DNA of 51,122 nt. It comes from Rhodospirillaceae bacterium (GTDB lineage Bacteria > Pseudomonadota > Alphaproteobacteria > GCA-2731375). The stretch is taken from assembly GCA_018667855.1 (NCBI GenBank), contig JABIRL010000033.1, positions 1 to 51,122 on the forward strand, given 5' to 3'. The notes below the pieces were generated by a model that had not been told where the DNA came from, ran no database searches, and was given only the letters and a program-made list of their open reading frames with translations. Below are positions 1 through 9,460 of this stretch, piece by piece (the stretch's first letter is position 1; every line of letters begins with the position of its first letter). A program made the translations under genes and the position numbers.

Positions 1-385
1 CATCGGTCATATCGGTGAACAGAATGGGATCGTAACGCCAGACGACCGCACGCGGTCCATATTGCCGGGCCAGGCCCACCATGTCAGCGGTCGCTTGCGC
101 GGCGCTGACGACCGATGGCTCCAAAGCGCGTGGATAGCCGGTCGCCGTATATTGCACCATGAAGGGGAGGCTTAGGGCGCTCAGGCTGGCCAGATTGTCC
201 CGGAACGGTGCCATGTTGCGGCTCCAGAAAACATAGCCGTCCACATCGTCGCCGCGCAGAGCCACACGATAGGGTTTGCCGCCGTAGGGGTTGGCGACCA
301 TGGCGTAACCGGCGGCCAAACGGATGGCGAACCAGCCGCTGTAAAAGGCGGGAATATCCGTGCGATAGGAAGCCGAAACGATCAT
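1..385 (-). CDS. DUF1848 family protein, N-terminal part (runs off the window)
   Basis: This is a partial gene on the minus strand. It starts at an ATG at 385 and is still open at base 1, giving about 128 residues. The protein begins MIVSASYRTDIPAFYSGWF, which matches the usual DUF1848 opening (I-SAS-RTDIPAFYS-WF). It also has a DGYVFWSRN segment, matching the family's D-IVFWTKNP stretch, and a later VVWRYDPILFTD segment. DUF1848 proteins are usually about 280-330 residues. Their C-terminus, outside this window, carries a cysteine cluster likened to that of radical SAM enzymes, and their function is unknown. The gene is divergent from dnaK across a 240-base intergenic region. Family assignment is fairly sure; role unknown. 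Confidence 0.8.
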   Translation of the reverse strand, partial: MIVSASYRTDIPAFYSGWFAIRLAAGYAMVANPYGGKPYRVALRGDDVDGYVFWSRNMAPFRDNLASLSALSLPFMVQYTATGYPRALEPSVVSAAQATADMVGLARQYGPRAVVWRYDPILFTDMTD

Positions 386-414
386 CGTTAACCTTGTAAG
401 CCAGAGCGGCCGGG

Positions 415-434
415 CGCAATATCCTAATATTGCG
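415..434. repeat. Perfect 8-bp inverted repeat between DUF1848 and dnaK
   Basis: The arms CGCAATAT and ATATTGCG flank the 4-base loop CCTA. The dyad lies 30 bases upstream of the DUF1848 start and about 75 bases upstream of the proposed dnaK promoter. It could be an operator or a small hairpin in the DUF1848 leader. It does not match CIRCE (TTAGCACTC-N9-GAGTGCTAA), so HrcA control is not indicated. Confidence 0.4.
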
Positions 435-487
435 GTGCATATGTTGGAAATAAGCCACGTATTGTGCCTTTTTAGGCCATTTCCATG

Positions 488-517
488 GTTGCGCACTGTT
501 TATGTCGGACCTATATA
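488..517 (+). promoter_or_regulatory. Putative dnaK promoter (sigma-32-like, overlapping a sigma-70-like promoter)
   Basis: GTTG at 488-491 is followed after 18 bases by CCTATAT at 510-516. This is close to the alphaproteobacterial heat-shock consensus CTTG-N17/18-CYTATNT. Read as a sigma-70 site, TTGCGC (489-494) and TATATA (512-517) are 17 bases apart. The implied leader is about 100 bases, ending in a good Shine-Dalgarno (GGAGGA at 611-616) before the dnaK ATG. Heat-shock control is expected for dnaK, but the assignment rests on visual matching only. Confidence 0.5.
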
Positions 518-625
518 CTTCGCATACGCGAAACATTTCATGATCGCGTCAGAATTCATTGACAACTGGGGATCCGGGCGGTGCCTTAGGGGCCGCCATC
601 GGTCTGCCAACGGAGGATAGTTAAC

Positions 626-2557
<1,932 letters not shown>

Positions 2558-2594
2558 TCAGGCGCGACAATGTCAGCCTGGTCGGTGAACCAAA

Positions 2595-2624
2595 AGGCGC
2601 GGCTCCAGCAATGGGGCCGCGTTT
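2595..2624 (+). terminator. Hairpin between dnaK and dnaJ (possible partial terminator)
   Basis: The arms CGCGGCTCC (2598-2606) and GGGGCCGCG (2613-2621) form a 9-bp stem with one T-G wobble and the loop AGCAAT. It is extended by G-T pairs, and a broken T-rich stretch (TTTGGCTGTTTT) follows. It could attenuate read-through into dnaJ, giving more DnaK than DnaJ, or stabilise the dnaK 3' end. The U-tract is interrupted, so full termination is uncertain. Confidence 0.5.
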
Positions 2625-2705
2625 GGCTGTTTTCGGATACGTCAGGTAAAGGACCGGTTGACGGGTCGGGTGGCGAATTTGCTGTAAGCGTGGGGAGCTA
2701 GTCGG

Positions 2706-3833
2706 GTGGCGGAACAGGATTTTTATGAACTTCTTGGCGTTAACCGCGATGCCAGTCAGGACGATTTGAAGAAAGCTTATCGCAAGCTGGCCATGCGGTA
2801 TCACCCGGATCGAAACCAGGGTGATGTCGAGGCGGAAGCCAAGTTCAAGGAAGTATCCGAAGCCTACGATATTCTTTCCGACGACGAAAAACGCGATGCC
2901 TACGACCGCTTTGGCCATGCCGCGTTTCAGGGCGGCGGCGGGGCCGGCTTTGACGGCAATTTCGGTTCCTCCTTCGCCGATGTTTTCGATGATCTGTTCG
3001 GCGAATTCATGGGCGGCGGCCGCCAGCGCCGGGGCGGCAACAACCGTGGCGCGGACCTGCGTTACAACATGGATATCACCTTGGAGGAAGCCTTCAACGG
3101 GAAGGCAGCCAAGATCACTATTCCCACCACCTCTCCCTGCGATGGCTGCGGTGGAACCGGCGCGGAAGCCGGCTCTCAGCCATCCACCTGCGCCACTTGT
3201 CAGGGCCACGGCAAGGTGCGGGCCCAATCGGGCTTCTTCACCGTGGAACGGACCTGCCCCAATTGCGGCGGTGTGGGGCGGGTCATCGCCCATCCGTGCG
3301 GCAAATGCGCCGGCGCCGGCCGCGTGGAAAAAGACAAGACCCTGTCGGTCAATATCCCCGAGGGCGTTGAAGACGGCACCCGGATCCGCCTTAGCGGCGA
3401 GGGTGAGGCCGGTCTGCGCGGCGGGCCATCGGGGGATCTGTATATATTCCTCTCCCTCCTGGCCCACGAAGTGTTCCAGCGGGACGGCGCCAACATCTAT
3501 TGCCGCGTACCCATCGCCATGACCACGGCCGCCCTGGGCGGCGATATCGATGTGCCCACCCTGGACGGCGGCCGCGTTGCCGTGACACTGCCCGAAGGCA
3601 CTCAGACCGGCCGCCAGTTCCGCCTGCGCGGCAAGGGCATGCCCCATATGCGCGGCCGGGGCCAGGGCGATATGTACGTCCAGACCATGGTCGAGACCCC
3701 GGTCAATCTGTCCAAGGAGCAAAAGGCCCTGCTGGCCCAATTCCAGGACTCGCTAGGCGACGGCGGCACCAGCCCCGAAAGCGAAGGCTTTTTCAAGAAA
3801 GCCAAGGAACTCTGGAACGACATTACTGAGTAG
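2706..3833 (+). CDS. dnaJ: Co-chaperone DnaJ (Hsp40, type I)
   Basis: DnaJ delivers substrates to DnaK and stimulates its ATPase. The 375-residue protein has a J domain (about 1-70) with the HPD motif at 33-35, then a Gly/Phe-rich linker ([12 protein letters not shown]). The zinc domain has four CxxCxGxG repeats starting at Cys145, Cys162, Cys184 and Cys198. Two C-terminal beta-barrel substrate-binding domains follow. The start is a GTG preceded by GGGGAG; the first residues [12 protein letters not shown] match the family start. The gene ends 13 bases before the convergent acyl-CoA ligase. Confidence 0.98.
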   Translation: MAEQDFYELLGVNRDASQDDLKKAYRKLAMRYHPDRNQGDVEAEAKFKEVSEAYDILSDDEKRDAYDRFGHAAFQGGGGAGFDGNFGSSFADVFDDLFGEFMGGGRQRRGGNNRGADLRYNMDITLEEAFNGKAAKITIPTTSPCDGCGGTGAEAGSQPSTCATCQGHGKVRAQSGFFTVERTCPNCGGVGRVIAHPCGKCAGAGRVEKDKTLSVNIPEGVEDGTRIRLSGEGEAGLRGGPSGDLYIFLSLLAHEVFQRDGANIYCRVPIAMTTAALGGDIDVPTLDGGRVAVTLPEGTQTGRQFRLRGKGMPHMRGRGQGDMYVQTMVETPVNLSKEQKALLAQFQDSLGDGGTSPESEGFFKKAKELWNDITE

Positions 3834-3846
3834 CGCTGTTCCAATT

Positions 3847-5346
3847 TTATCGCTCTGTCGTCAACCGTGCTTCCAGTTCATGGCGTTGGATCTTTCCCGT
3901 CGTCGAGCGTGGAAAGTCGTCGAAATCTATGAAATGGACTTCCTTGGGCAGTTTGTAGCGGGCCAGTTTGCCGGCGCAGGCGGCGATCAGGTCATCGCCG
4001 GTCAGGGCGCCGTCGGTGCGGGCGGCGAAGACGACAGGGACTTCGCCCCAACGGTCATCGGGCTTGCGGACCACGGCGGCATCGGAAACGCCCGGATGGG
4101 CCAGGATATGTTGTTCGATCTCGGCCGGGTAGATGTTCTCGCCGCCCGATTTGATCATGTATTTGACCCGGTCGACAAAATCCAGAGTGCCGTCCGGGTT
4201 GCGGCGGAAGACATCCCCCATGTGGAACCAGCCGCCGCGAAAGGCCTCGGCATTGGCCGCGTCATTGTTCCAATAGCCGGAAAACAACGATGGTCCGCGA
4301 ATGGCCAATTCGCCCGGGTCACCGTCCGGCACGTCGTTGTCGTCGCCGTCGACCAGGCGGATTTCGCAGAAATCGTTTTGCCGCTTCGACAGCGACGTCG
4401 GCGCCGTGCCGACCGGAACATAGTTGGCGGTGGCGGGCGGCATGCCGGTTTCGGTAGAGCCGAAGGTGTTGAGATAAGGCGCGTTCAATAATGTGGTGAT
4501 TTCGGCCAGTTGCTGCCGCGGCACCAGGTCCGCCATGGCGCCGATCATCCCGATAGGCTTTGGTTTTACCGCGCGGTCTTTCAGCACGCCGATGAAATCC
4601 ATGATCATGCCGGGGATCACGGTCAGGTAATGCACCGCCTCCCGCTCGATAATGTCTGCCAAAAGCTGGGGTTGATAGCCGTCCACCACGATGACCTTGC
4701 CGCCCCGCAGCAGGGTGGCATAGGTGAAATCGTTCGACCCCATGTGAAACAGCGGCGTCCAGGCCACGAAGGTGTCCTTGGCCGGTGCGCCGGTCTCGGC
4801 GCCGAAAATGGCGGTGCGGGCGATGATGGCGCGATGGCTGATCAGGGCGCCTTTCGGCAGTCCCGTGGTGCCGGAGGTGAAGATGATTACCAGACCGTCC
4901 TCTCCACCCGCCGCCGAATGAGGTTCGGAATTCGCGGCGCCGGCGAGAGCGGCTTCATAGGCGGGGCCGAAATCCAGGCTGTCCCGATCTTCAAGAAAAC
5001 CTGGTTGGGTCAACAGCAGATCCGGCGTTGTAAGAGCGAGGCAGTGGTCCAGTTCGCCCGGTGAAAGGCGCCAGTTCAGGGCAACCGTGATAGCGCCAAT
5101 TTTCGCCGCCGCCAGTTCCACCTCAATATATTCCGCGCAATTATGAGCCAGCAGCCCGACCCGGTCGCCGTGCTTCACGCCGCGTTCCCCCATGACATGG
5201 GCCAGACGGTTCACGCGATCATTCAACTGACTGTAGGTCAGCTGGTCGTCGCAGCAGACCAGGGCAATGTCGTCGGGCCAACGCTGGGCCTGGGTGGCGA
5301 ACATGCGGCCCACGTTACCGCCGCCGGCCTGTGTGATTTGACCCAT
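3847..5346 (-). CDS. Class I adenylate-forming acyl-CoA synthetase/ligase
   Basis: Last gene of the minus-strand operon beginning at 9366. Enzymes of this class activate a carboxylic acid with ATP to an acyl-adenylate and then form the CoA thioester. The 499-residue protein has the P-loop-like A3 motif TSGTTGLPKG (157-166), the A5 motif GSTETG (296-301), the A7/A8 region HMGDVFRRNPDGTLDFVDR with KSGGENIYPAEIE, and the C-terminal catalytic lysine in RSTTGK (480-485). Length and motifs fit fatty-acyl, cyclohexanecarboxyl or aryl-CoA ligases; the substrate cannot be read from the sequence. The start lies three bases after the stop of the cyclase-family gene, so translation is probably coupled. 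Confidence 0.9.
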   Translation of the reverse strand: MGQITQAGGGNVGRMFATQAQRWPDDIALVCCDDQLTYSQLNDRVNRLAHVMGERGVKHGDRVGLLAHNCAEYIEVELAAAKIGAITVALNWRLSPGELDHCLALTTPDLLLTQPGFLEDRDSLDFGPAYEAALAGAANSEPHSAAGGEDGLVIIFTSGTTGLPKGALISHRAIIARTAIFGAETGAPAKDTFVAWTPLFHMGSNDFTYATLLRGGKVIVVDGYQPQLLADIIEREAVHYLTVIPGMIMDFIGVLKDRAVKPKPIGMIGAMADLVPRQQLAEITTLLNAPYLNTFGSTETGMPPATANYVPVGTAPTSLSKRQNDFCEIRLVDGDDNDVPDGDPGELAIRGPSLFSGYWNNDAANAEAFRGGWFHMGDVFRRNPDGTLDFVDRVKYMIKSGGENIYPAEIEQHILAHPGVSDAAVVRKPDDRWGEVPVVFAARTDGALTGDDLIAACAGKLARYKLPKEVHFIDFDDFPRSTTGKIQRHELEARLTTER

Positions 5347-5349
5347 CCC

Positions 5350-6138
5350 TCAGGAACCTTCGACAAGGGCGAGGACGCGGGCGGGACTGCCCGAACCCTG
5401 ACGGATCTTCAACGGCGGTGTGATCAATACCGCGCCCTGGGGCGGCAGGGCATCCAGATTGGTTAGGGCCGGCAGGCCGAAACGGTTGTTACCGTGCATG
5501 TGGTAATGACAGGGGTAGGGGACATTGAAATGTCCCGCCTGTCCGGCATCTGTGCCCACCGCCTCGCAACCGAAGCCGATGACGTCCCGCTCCTCGATCA
5601 GCCAGGGGATCAGATCCTCGTGCGGGCCCGGCGTATGGGCGCCATCCGCATCCATGTTCATATAGGCGGCCGGGTCCCGCTTCAGGGACCAGTCCGTGCG
5701 CATCAACAGCCAGGACCGGGGCGGGATCTTGCCATTATTGGCCTCCCAATCCTCGATCGCATTCTGGGTCAGCAGAAAATCGGGGTCCTTGTCGGCCTGG
5801 GTAGAGCAATCCACCACACAGGCGTGAGCGAGGAATTTCTCTACCGGAATGGTGTCCGTGGCGTTTTCCGGCAGATCCTTGCCCGAAACCCAATGGATCG
5901 GCGCATCGAAGTGGGTACCCGTATGCTCGCCGCAGGACAGATTGTTCCAATAACAGAACGGCCCCCGGTGATCGTAGCGGGAAATCTCCTCCATGCGGAA
6001 GGGCCAGGACTGGCCGAATTCAGGGGGCATGACAATGGTCGGCACGTCCGGCTGCAAGGTCATGGTCAGGTCCACCACACGGATGCCGCCACCCAGAATG
6101 CCGCCCATCAGTTGGCTTAACAAACCACCTTCACTCAT
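5350..6138 (-). CDS. Cyclase-family metal-dependent hydrolase (kynurenine formamidase-like)
   Basis: The 262-residue protein belongs to the PF04199 cyclase family, which includes bacterial KynB-type formamidases and isatin hydrolases. It has the family metal motif HTGTHFDAPIH, supplying His72, His76, Asp78 and His82. The N-terminal segment VVDLTMTLQPDVPT is the usual start of the fold, and C-terminal FNVPYPCHYHMHGNNRFGLP fits the family. These enzymes hydrolyse amides, lactams or open cyclic substrates using divalent metal. In this operon it may open a ring or remove an acyl group before or after CoA activation; that is inference. It is fourth in the operon. Confidence 0.85.
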   Translation of the reverse strand: MSEGGLLSQLMGGILGGGIRVVDLTMTLQPDVPTIVMPPEFGQSWPFRMEEISRYDHRGPFCYWNNLSCGEHTGTHFDAPIHWVSGKDLPENATDTIPVEKFLAHACVVDCSTQADKDPDFLLTQNAIEDWEANNGKIPPRSWLLMRTDWSLKRDPAAYMNMDADGAHTPGPHEDLIPWLIEERDVIGFGCEAVGTDAGQAGHFNVPYPCHYHMHGNNRFGLPALTNLDALPPQGAVLITPPLKIRQGSGSPARVLALVEGS

Positions 6139-6153
6139 GTCTCCACGCCCCCA

Positions 6154-7395
6154 TCACAGCTTGATCTCACGTTCGATTTCCTTTGGGTTTTCGGCCAGAC
6201 GTTCGGCGATTTCCTCCGCCACGGCGCCGATGGCCAGATCCTCATGTCCATTTTGCAGGGCCGATATTATGCGCCCCGCGACCATGTCCGGGGCCAGTTT
6301 GGGCGGCGGCACCATCTGGTGCCACTCATCATCCAAAGGACCGGTATAGGCGTTGAGCACCCGCACGCCACCCGCCGCCATCTCGGCGCGCAGGCATTGC
6401 GCCAGGGATCGCGCCGCCGCCTGACTGGCCGAGTATGTGCCGAATGCCGGGTTGTTGATCTGGGCATAGGCAGACAGCACATTGACCCAGGCGCAGGCGC
6501 CATGCGCACTGTCCGCGCCACGGCCCCGCATTGCTGGCCCGAAGGTACCGGCCAGACGCAGCAGGCCGAAGTAATGAATATCCATTTCCTCGCGGCTGAC
6601 GTTCATGTCCATGCGGTCCACGGCGCCGCCCGGGCGCAGGTGATAGCTGTTGTTGACCAGGATCTCCACCTTGCCGCCCAACACGGACGCCAGCTCCTCG
6701 ACACTGTCCGTATCGGTCACATCAAGGGGGAAAAGGGTCACGCCGTCCATGGCCCGGATCGCTTCCAACGAGGCGGAAGCCTTCCACGGCTCCCCATGGC
6801 CAACGAAAATTTCCCGGGCGCCGGCGGTCTGGAAGGCCCGCGCCAGAGCCAGGCCCAGCTCTGTCTTGCCGTTGACGATCAGGACCCGGCGATCCTTGGG
6901 ATCCATGCTCAGTTCGCGCAATTGCATATCATCCTCTTGGTTGGGCCCCGGCTTTTCGGGCCGGGCATTCATTACCGCATGTCCGCTGCGATCCAGGTTC
7001 AGGGATAGTTTGACCCTATCGCCCTGCCGGCAATCCTCGGCCAGATGGGCCACCACCGAGGGGCCCGCATCCATACCCACGACGCCCAGGCGCCAGGGCA
7101 CCCGGTCCCGGAAAAACAAATCGTTGGCGTGATGCAGTTTGGTTTCCGCCAAAAGAACGCCGTTTGGGTCCACGTCCTGCCACGGCAGATCGTCGCCCAG
7201 GCATTGGCCGCAGACCTGGCGGGGCGGATACTGCACCTGGCCGCAGGCGGCGCAGGTTTGCAGGGCAAAGCGGCCCACCGCAGCCATGGCGGTCAGGCCC
7301 TGTGCCTCGCGGGAGCGGTTGCCGGGCGGCTGCGTCGGCTGCCGGGTACGTTCAACCGGGTCTTTCTTCTTTGGCGGCGGCAGGGGCGTGGTCAT
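6154..7395 (-). CDS. Fusion of a DUF35-type zinc-ribbon/OB-fold domain with a degenerate SDR domain
   Basis: The 413-residue product joins two domains normally seen as separate proteins. Residues 41-150 are a DUF35-type rubredoxin-like zinc ribbon (Cys48, Cys51, Cys62, Cys65) plus OB fold, the usual partner of SCP-x-like thiolases. Residues 165-395 are a short-chain dehydrogenase-like domain. In the SDR part the dinucleotide motif reads NGKTELG (175-181) rather than TGxxxGxG, and the catalytic Tyr321 is followed by Ser-Ala-Ser-Gln, so the usual YxxxK lysine is Gln325. Ser308 and the VNN motif are present. The start at 7395 overlaps the thiolase stop as ATGA, favouring it over an ATG 36 bases upstream. 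The protein probably acts with the upstream thiolase-like protein. Whether the SDR half is catalytic is doubtful. Confidence 0.85.
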   Translation of the reverse strand: MTTPLPPPKKKDPVERTRQPTQPPGNRSREAQGLTAMAAVGRFALQTCAACGQVQYPPRQVCGQCLGDDLPWQDVDPNGVLLAETKLHHANDLFFRDRVPWRLGVVGMDAGPSVVAHLAEDCRQGDRVKLSLNLDRSGHAVMNARPEKPGPNQEDDMQLRELSMDPKDRRVLIVNGKTELGLALARAFQTAGAREIFVGHGEPWKASASLEAIRAMDGVTLFPLDVTDTDSVEELASVLGGKVEILVNNSYHLRPGGAVDRMDMNVSREEMDIHYFGLLRLAGTFGPAMRGRGADSAHGACAWVNVLSAYAQINNPAFGTYSASQAAARSLAQCLRAEMAAGGVRVLNAYTGPLDDEWHQMVPPPKLAPDMVAGRIISALQNGHEDLAIGAVAEEIAERLAENPKEIEREIKL

Positions 7396-8576
7396 CGATC
7401 GCCCCGCGCCAGAATGGCGGCCGAGGTACACAGGCCCCGGTCATAGTTGATCATCCCGAAACAGGACGCCAGGCCATGACGGGCATTGTCCACCACCCGG
7501 CCCAGGCATTGATCCGTCAGCTGCCGGATGGTTTCCACCAGTCCCAGGGAGCCGCCCGCCGCGCCCGCCTGGCCCACGGATAGCTGCCCGCCGGAGGTAT
7601 TGAAGGGGAAATCGCCCGCCGCCGTCAGATCGTGGGCGCGGACGAATTCCGCCGCGCCGCCCTTGCCGCAAAAGCCCAGATCCTCAATCTGCATGAAACA
7701 GATCACCGGATAATCGTCATAGGCCTGAACCAAATCCATTTCCTCGGGCCCGACGCCGGCATGATCATAGAAGTCATCCACGTCCATGGCCCAGCCGGCC
7801 CTGATCTGGATGGGGTCGTCGGGAAAGGCATTGTGCCGCTCGATGGTGGAAAGGATCCGCGCGAAGGGTAGCTCAAGAGATTTGGCGCGATCCGCGGACA
7901 TCACCAGGAATGCCTCGGCGCCCGCGCAGGGCATGACGCAGTCGAACAGGCCCAGGGGATCGGCGATGGGGCGGGCATTCAGGTAGTCATCCAGGCTCAG
8001 GGGCCGCTTCATCATCGCATGGGGCGTGGCCAGGGCGTTGTCCCGCTGGGCGACGCACAGTTTACCAAAATCCGCCTTGGTGGCGCCAAATTCGCGCATG
8101 TAATGATCGGTCAAGAATGCGAACGAAGCATTCGGGCCGCCGGAGCCATAGGGATAGACCGCGTCGTTGGCGAATTGCGAGAACGAGGCGATGGTGTTGC
8201 GAAAACTGTCCACGTGATTGGTATCGCCGGCGATGCAGGCGACAATGTCGGCATCGCCCGCTTGCACGGCGCGGGCGGCCCGGCGCAAGGCAACGGCGCC
8301 CGAGGCCCCGCCCATGGGGATATGGTCCAGCCAACGGGGTGAGACGCCCAAGTGCTGGGTCAGGCCAACGGCGCTGTCGGGCGCCAGGGTGAATGAGGCG
8401 ATGCAGAAACCATCCACGTCGTTCTTGGCCAAACCCGCGCCCTTGATCAACTCCGCCAGGGCCCGGCCGCAAAACCAATGGGCGCTGCGCAGGGAATAGC
8501 GGCTGTAGGGTATGGTCACCGGCACACAGACCGCGACACCTTCATAGCCTAGTCGGGCTGAGCCGGTTCTCGCCAT
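7392..8576 (-). CDS. Thiolase-fold protein of the SCP-x/lipid-transfer type, lacking the nucleophilic cysteine
   Basis: The 394-residue protein has the overall layout of SCP-x/Ltp-type thiolases. The position where thiolases carry the acyl-accepting cysteine reads PMGGASGAVAL (88-98), with glycine near residue 90 in place of Cys. The later conserved segment VQAYDDYPVICFMQIEDLG and the C-terminal FNTSGGQLSVGQAGAAGG are family-like. Cys-less thiolase-fold proteins paired with DUF35 proteins include Ltp2, a retro-aldolase in steroid side-chain degradation that uses tyrosines. A similar C-C cleavage role is a reasonable inference here. Its stop overlaps the start of the DUF35-SDR fusion by four bases, which supports a stoichiometric complex. 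Confidence 0.85.
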   Translation of the reverse strand: MARTGSARLGYEGVAVCVPVTIPYSRYSLRSAHWFCGRALAELIKGAGLAKNDVDGFCIASFTLAPDSAVGLTQHLGVSPRWLDHIPMGGASGAVALRRAARAVQAGDADIVACIAGDTNHVDSFRNTIASFSQFANDAVYPYGSGGPNASFAFLTDHYMREFGATKADFGKLCVAQRDNALATPHAMMKRPLSLDDYLNARPIADPLGLFDCVMPCAGAEAFLVMSADRAKSLELPFARILSTIERHNAFPDDPIQIRAGWAMDVDDFYDHAGVGPEEMDLVQAYDDYPVICFMQIEDLGFCGKGGAAEFVRAHDLTAAGDFPFNTSGGQLSVGQAGAAGGSLGLVETIRQLTDQCLGRVVDNARHGLASCFGMINYDRGLCTSAAILARGDR

Positions 8577-8583
8577 GGCGGAA

Positions 8584-9366
8584 CTAAAGCCCCTTGGGAT
8601 GGGTCAGGAATTCCTCGATCACCTCGGGTGGCGGCCGGATATAGTCCGATGTCCGGCTGACATGCAGGCCGGTCAGGCGGCGCAGCTTTACGGCCATTTC
8701 AGCCATCTTGGTGACGATGGGAATGCCGTTGATGATGGGCGCGCCGTCCACATTGTGGTTGTGCTCCTTGGCGAACAGCAGCATGGGAATACCGCCGCCC
8801 GGTATCAGCACGTCGCAACCCTGGGCGACCAGGGGCTTTGACTGCTCCGCGAACAGACGTTTGACCTCCTGAAAATTCTCCTCAGAATCAAACCCTTCCA
8901 GGATCTGCCCCGGCTCGAACGTCATGGCATGCACCCCGGTGACCCGTTCGCGCAGGCCGTATTTGCCGATCTGATGATGAAACCAGGGAATGAAGCGCGG
9001 ATTGATGGTGACGATGCCGCTTTGCTGGCCCAGTTGGCAGCTATACAGCATGGAGGCTTCGCCCAAGGCGACGACCGGGATATCCACCGCCGATCGGGCT
9101 TCGTACAACCCGGCGTCCTGAAAGTGCCCGACGATGAAGGCATCGAAGCCGTCCCGTTCGGCCTGGATGGCCTGGGCGATCATTTCACGAGCGCAACGAA
9201 ACTCCACCAGGGGATGTGCATAGGAATCAAAGGGCGTGATGCCGATAACCTCGACCTCCGTCCCCTCGTCGACGATATCGGCCAAATGGGCGCGCAGATT
9301 GTCCCAATAGGTCGCGCCGTTTTCATAGTCCACATAGCTTTGATAACAGATACGGATCGGCGCCAC
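8584..9366 (-). CDS. Asp/Glu/hydantoin racemase-superfamily protein without the two catalytic cysteines
   Basis: First gene of the minus-strand operon. It starts at a GTG (9366) preceded by GGGAGG. The 260-residue protein fits the Asp/Glu/hydantoin racemase superfamily (PF01177), which also contains maleate isomerase and arylmalonate decarboxylase. The first active-site region reads VGHFQDAGL (79-87) where hydantoin racemases have CFGDPGL, so Cys is replaced by His81. The second reads LIPGGGIPM, with glycine near residue 191 where LGC-G is normal. A two-cysteine racemase mechanism therefore looks impossible. It may be a decarboxylase, an isomerase with altered chemistry or a binding protein. 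It lies seven bases from the thiolase gene. Confidence 0.8.
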   Translation of the reverse strand: MAPIRICYQSYVDYENGATYWDNLRAHLADIVDEGTEVEVIGITPFDSYAHPLVEFRCAREMIAQAIQAERDGFDAFIVGHFQDAGLYEARSAVDIPVVALGEASMLYSCQLGQQSGIVTINPRFIPWFHHQIGKYGLRERVTGVHAMTFEPGQILEGFDSEENFQEVKRLFAEQSKPLVAQGCDVLIPGGGIPMLLFAKEHNHNVDGAPIINGIPIVTKMAEMAVKLRRLTGLHVSRTSDYIRPPPEVIEEFLTHPKGL

Positions 9367-9460
9367 TGTTCCCTCCCAGTTCTGATTTGATGCTCAGGCT
9401 AGCACACTCTGCTATCATATCAGCCCCGCCATCTTACCGCCCCCGGCTTGAGGTCTAACA

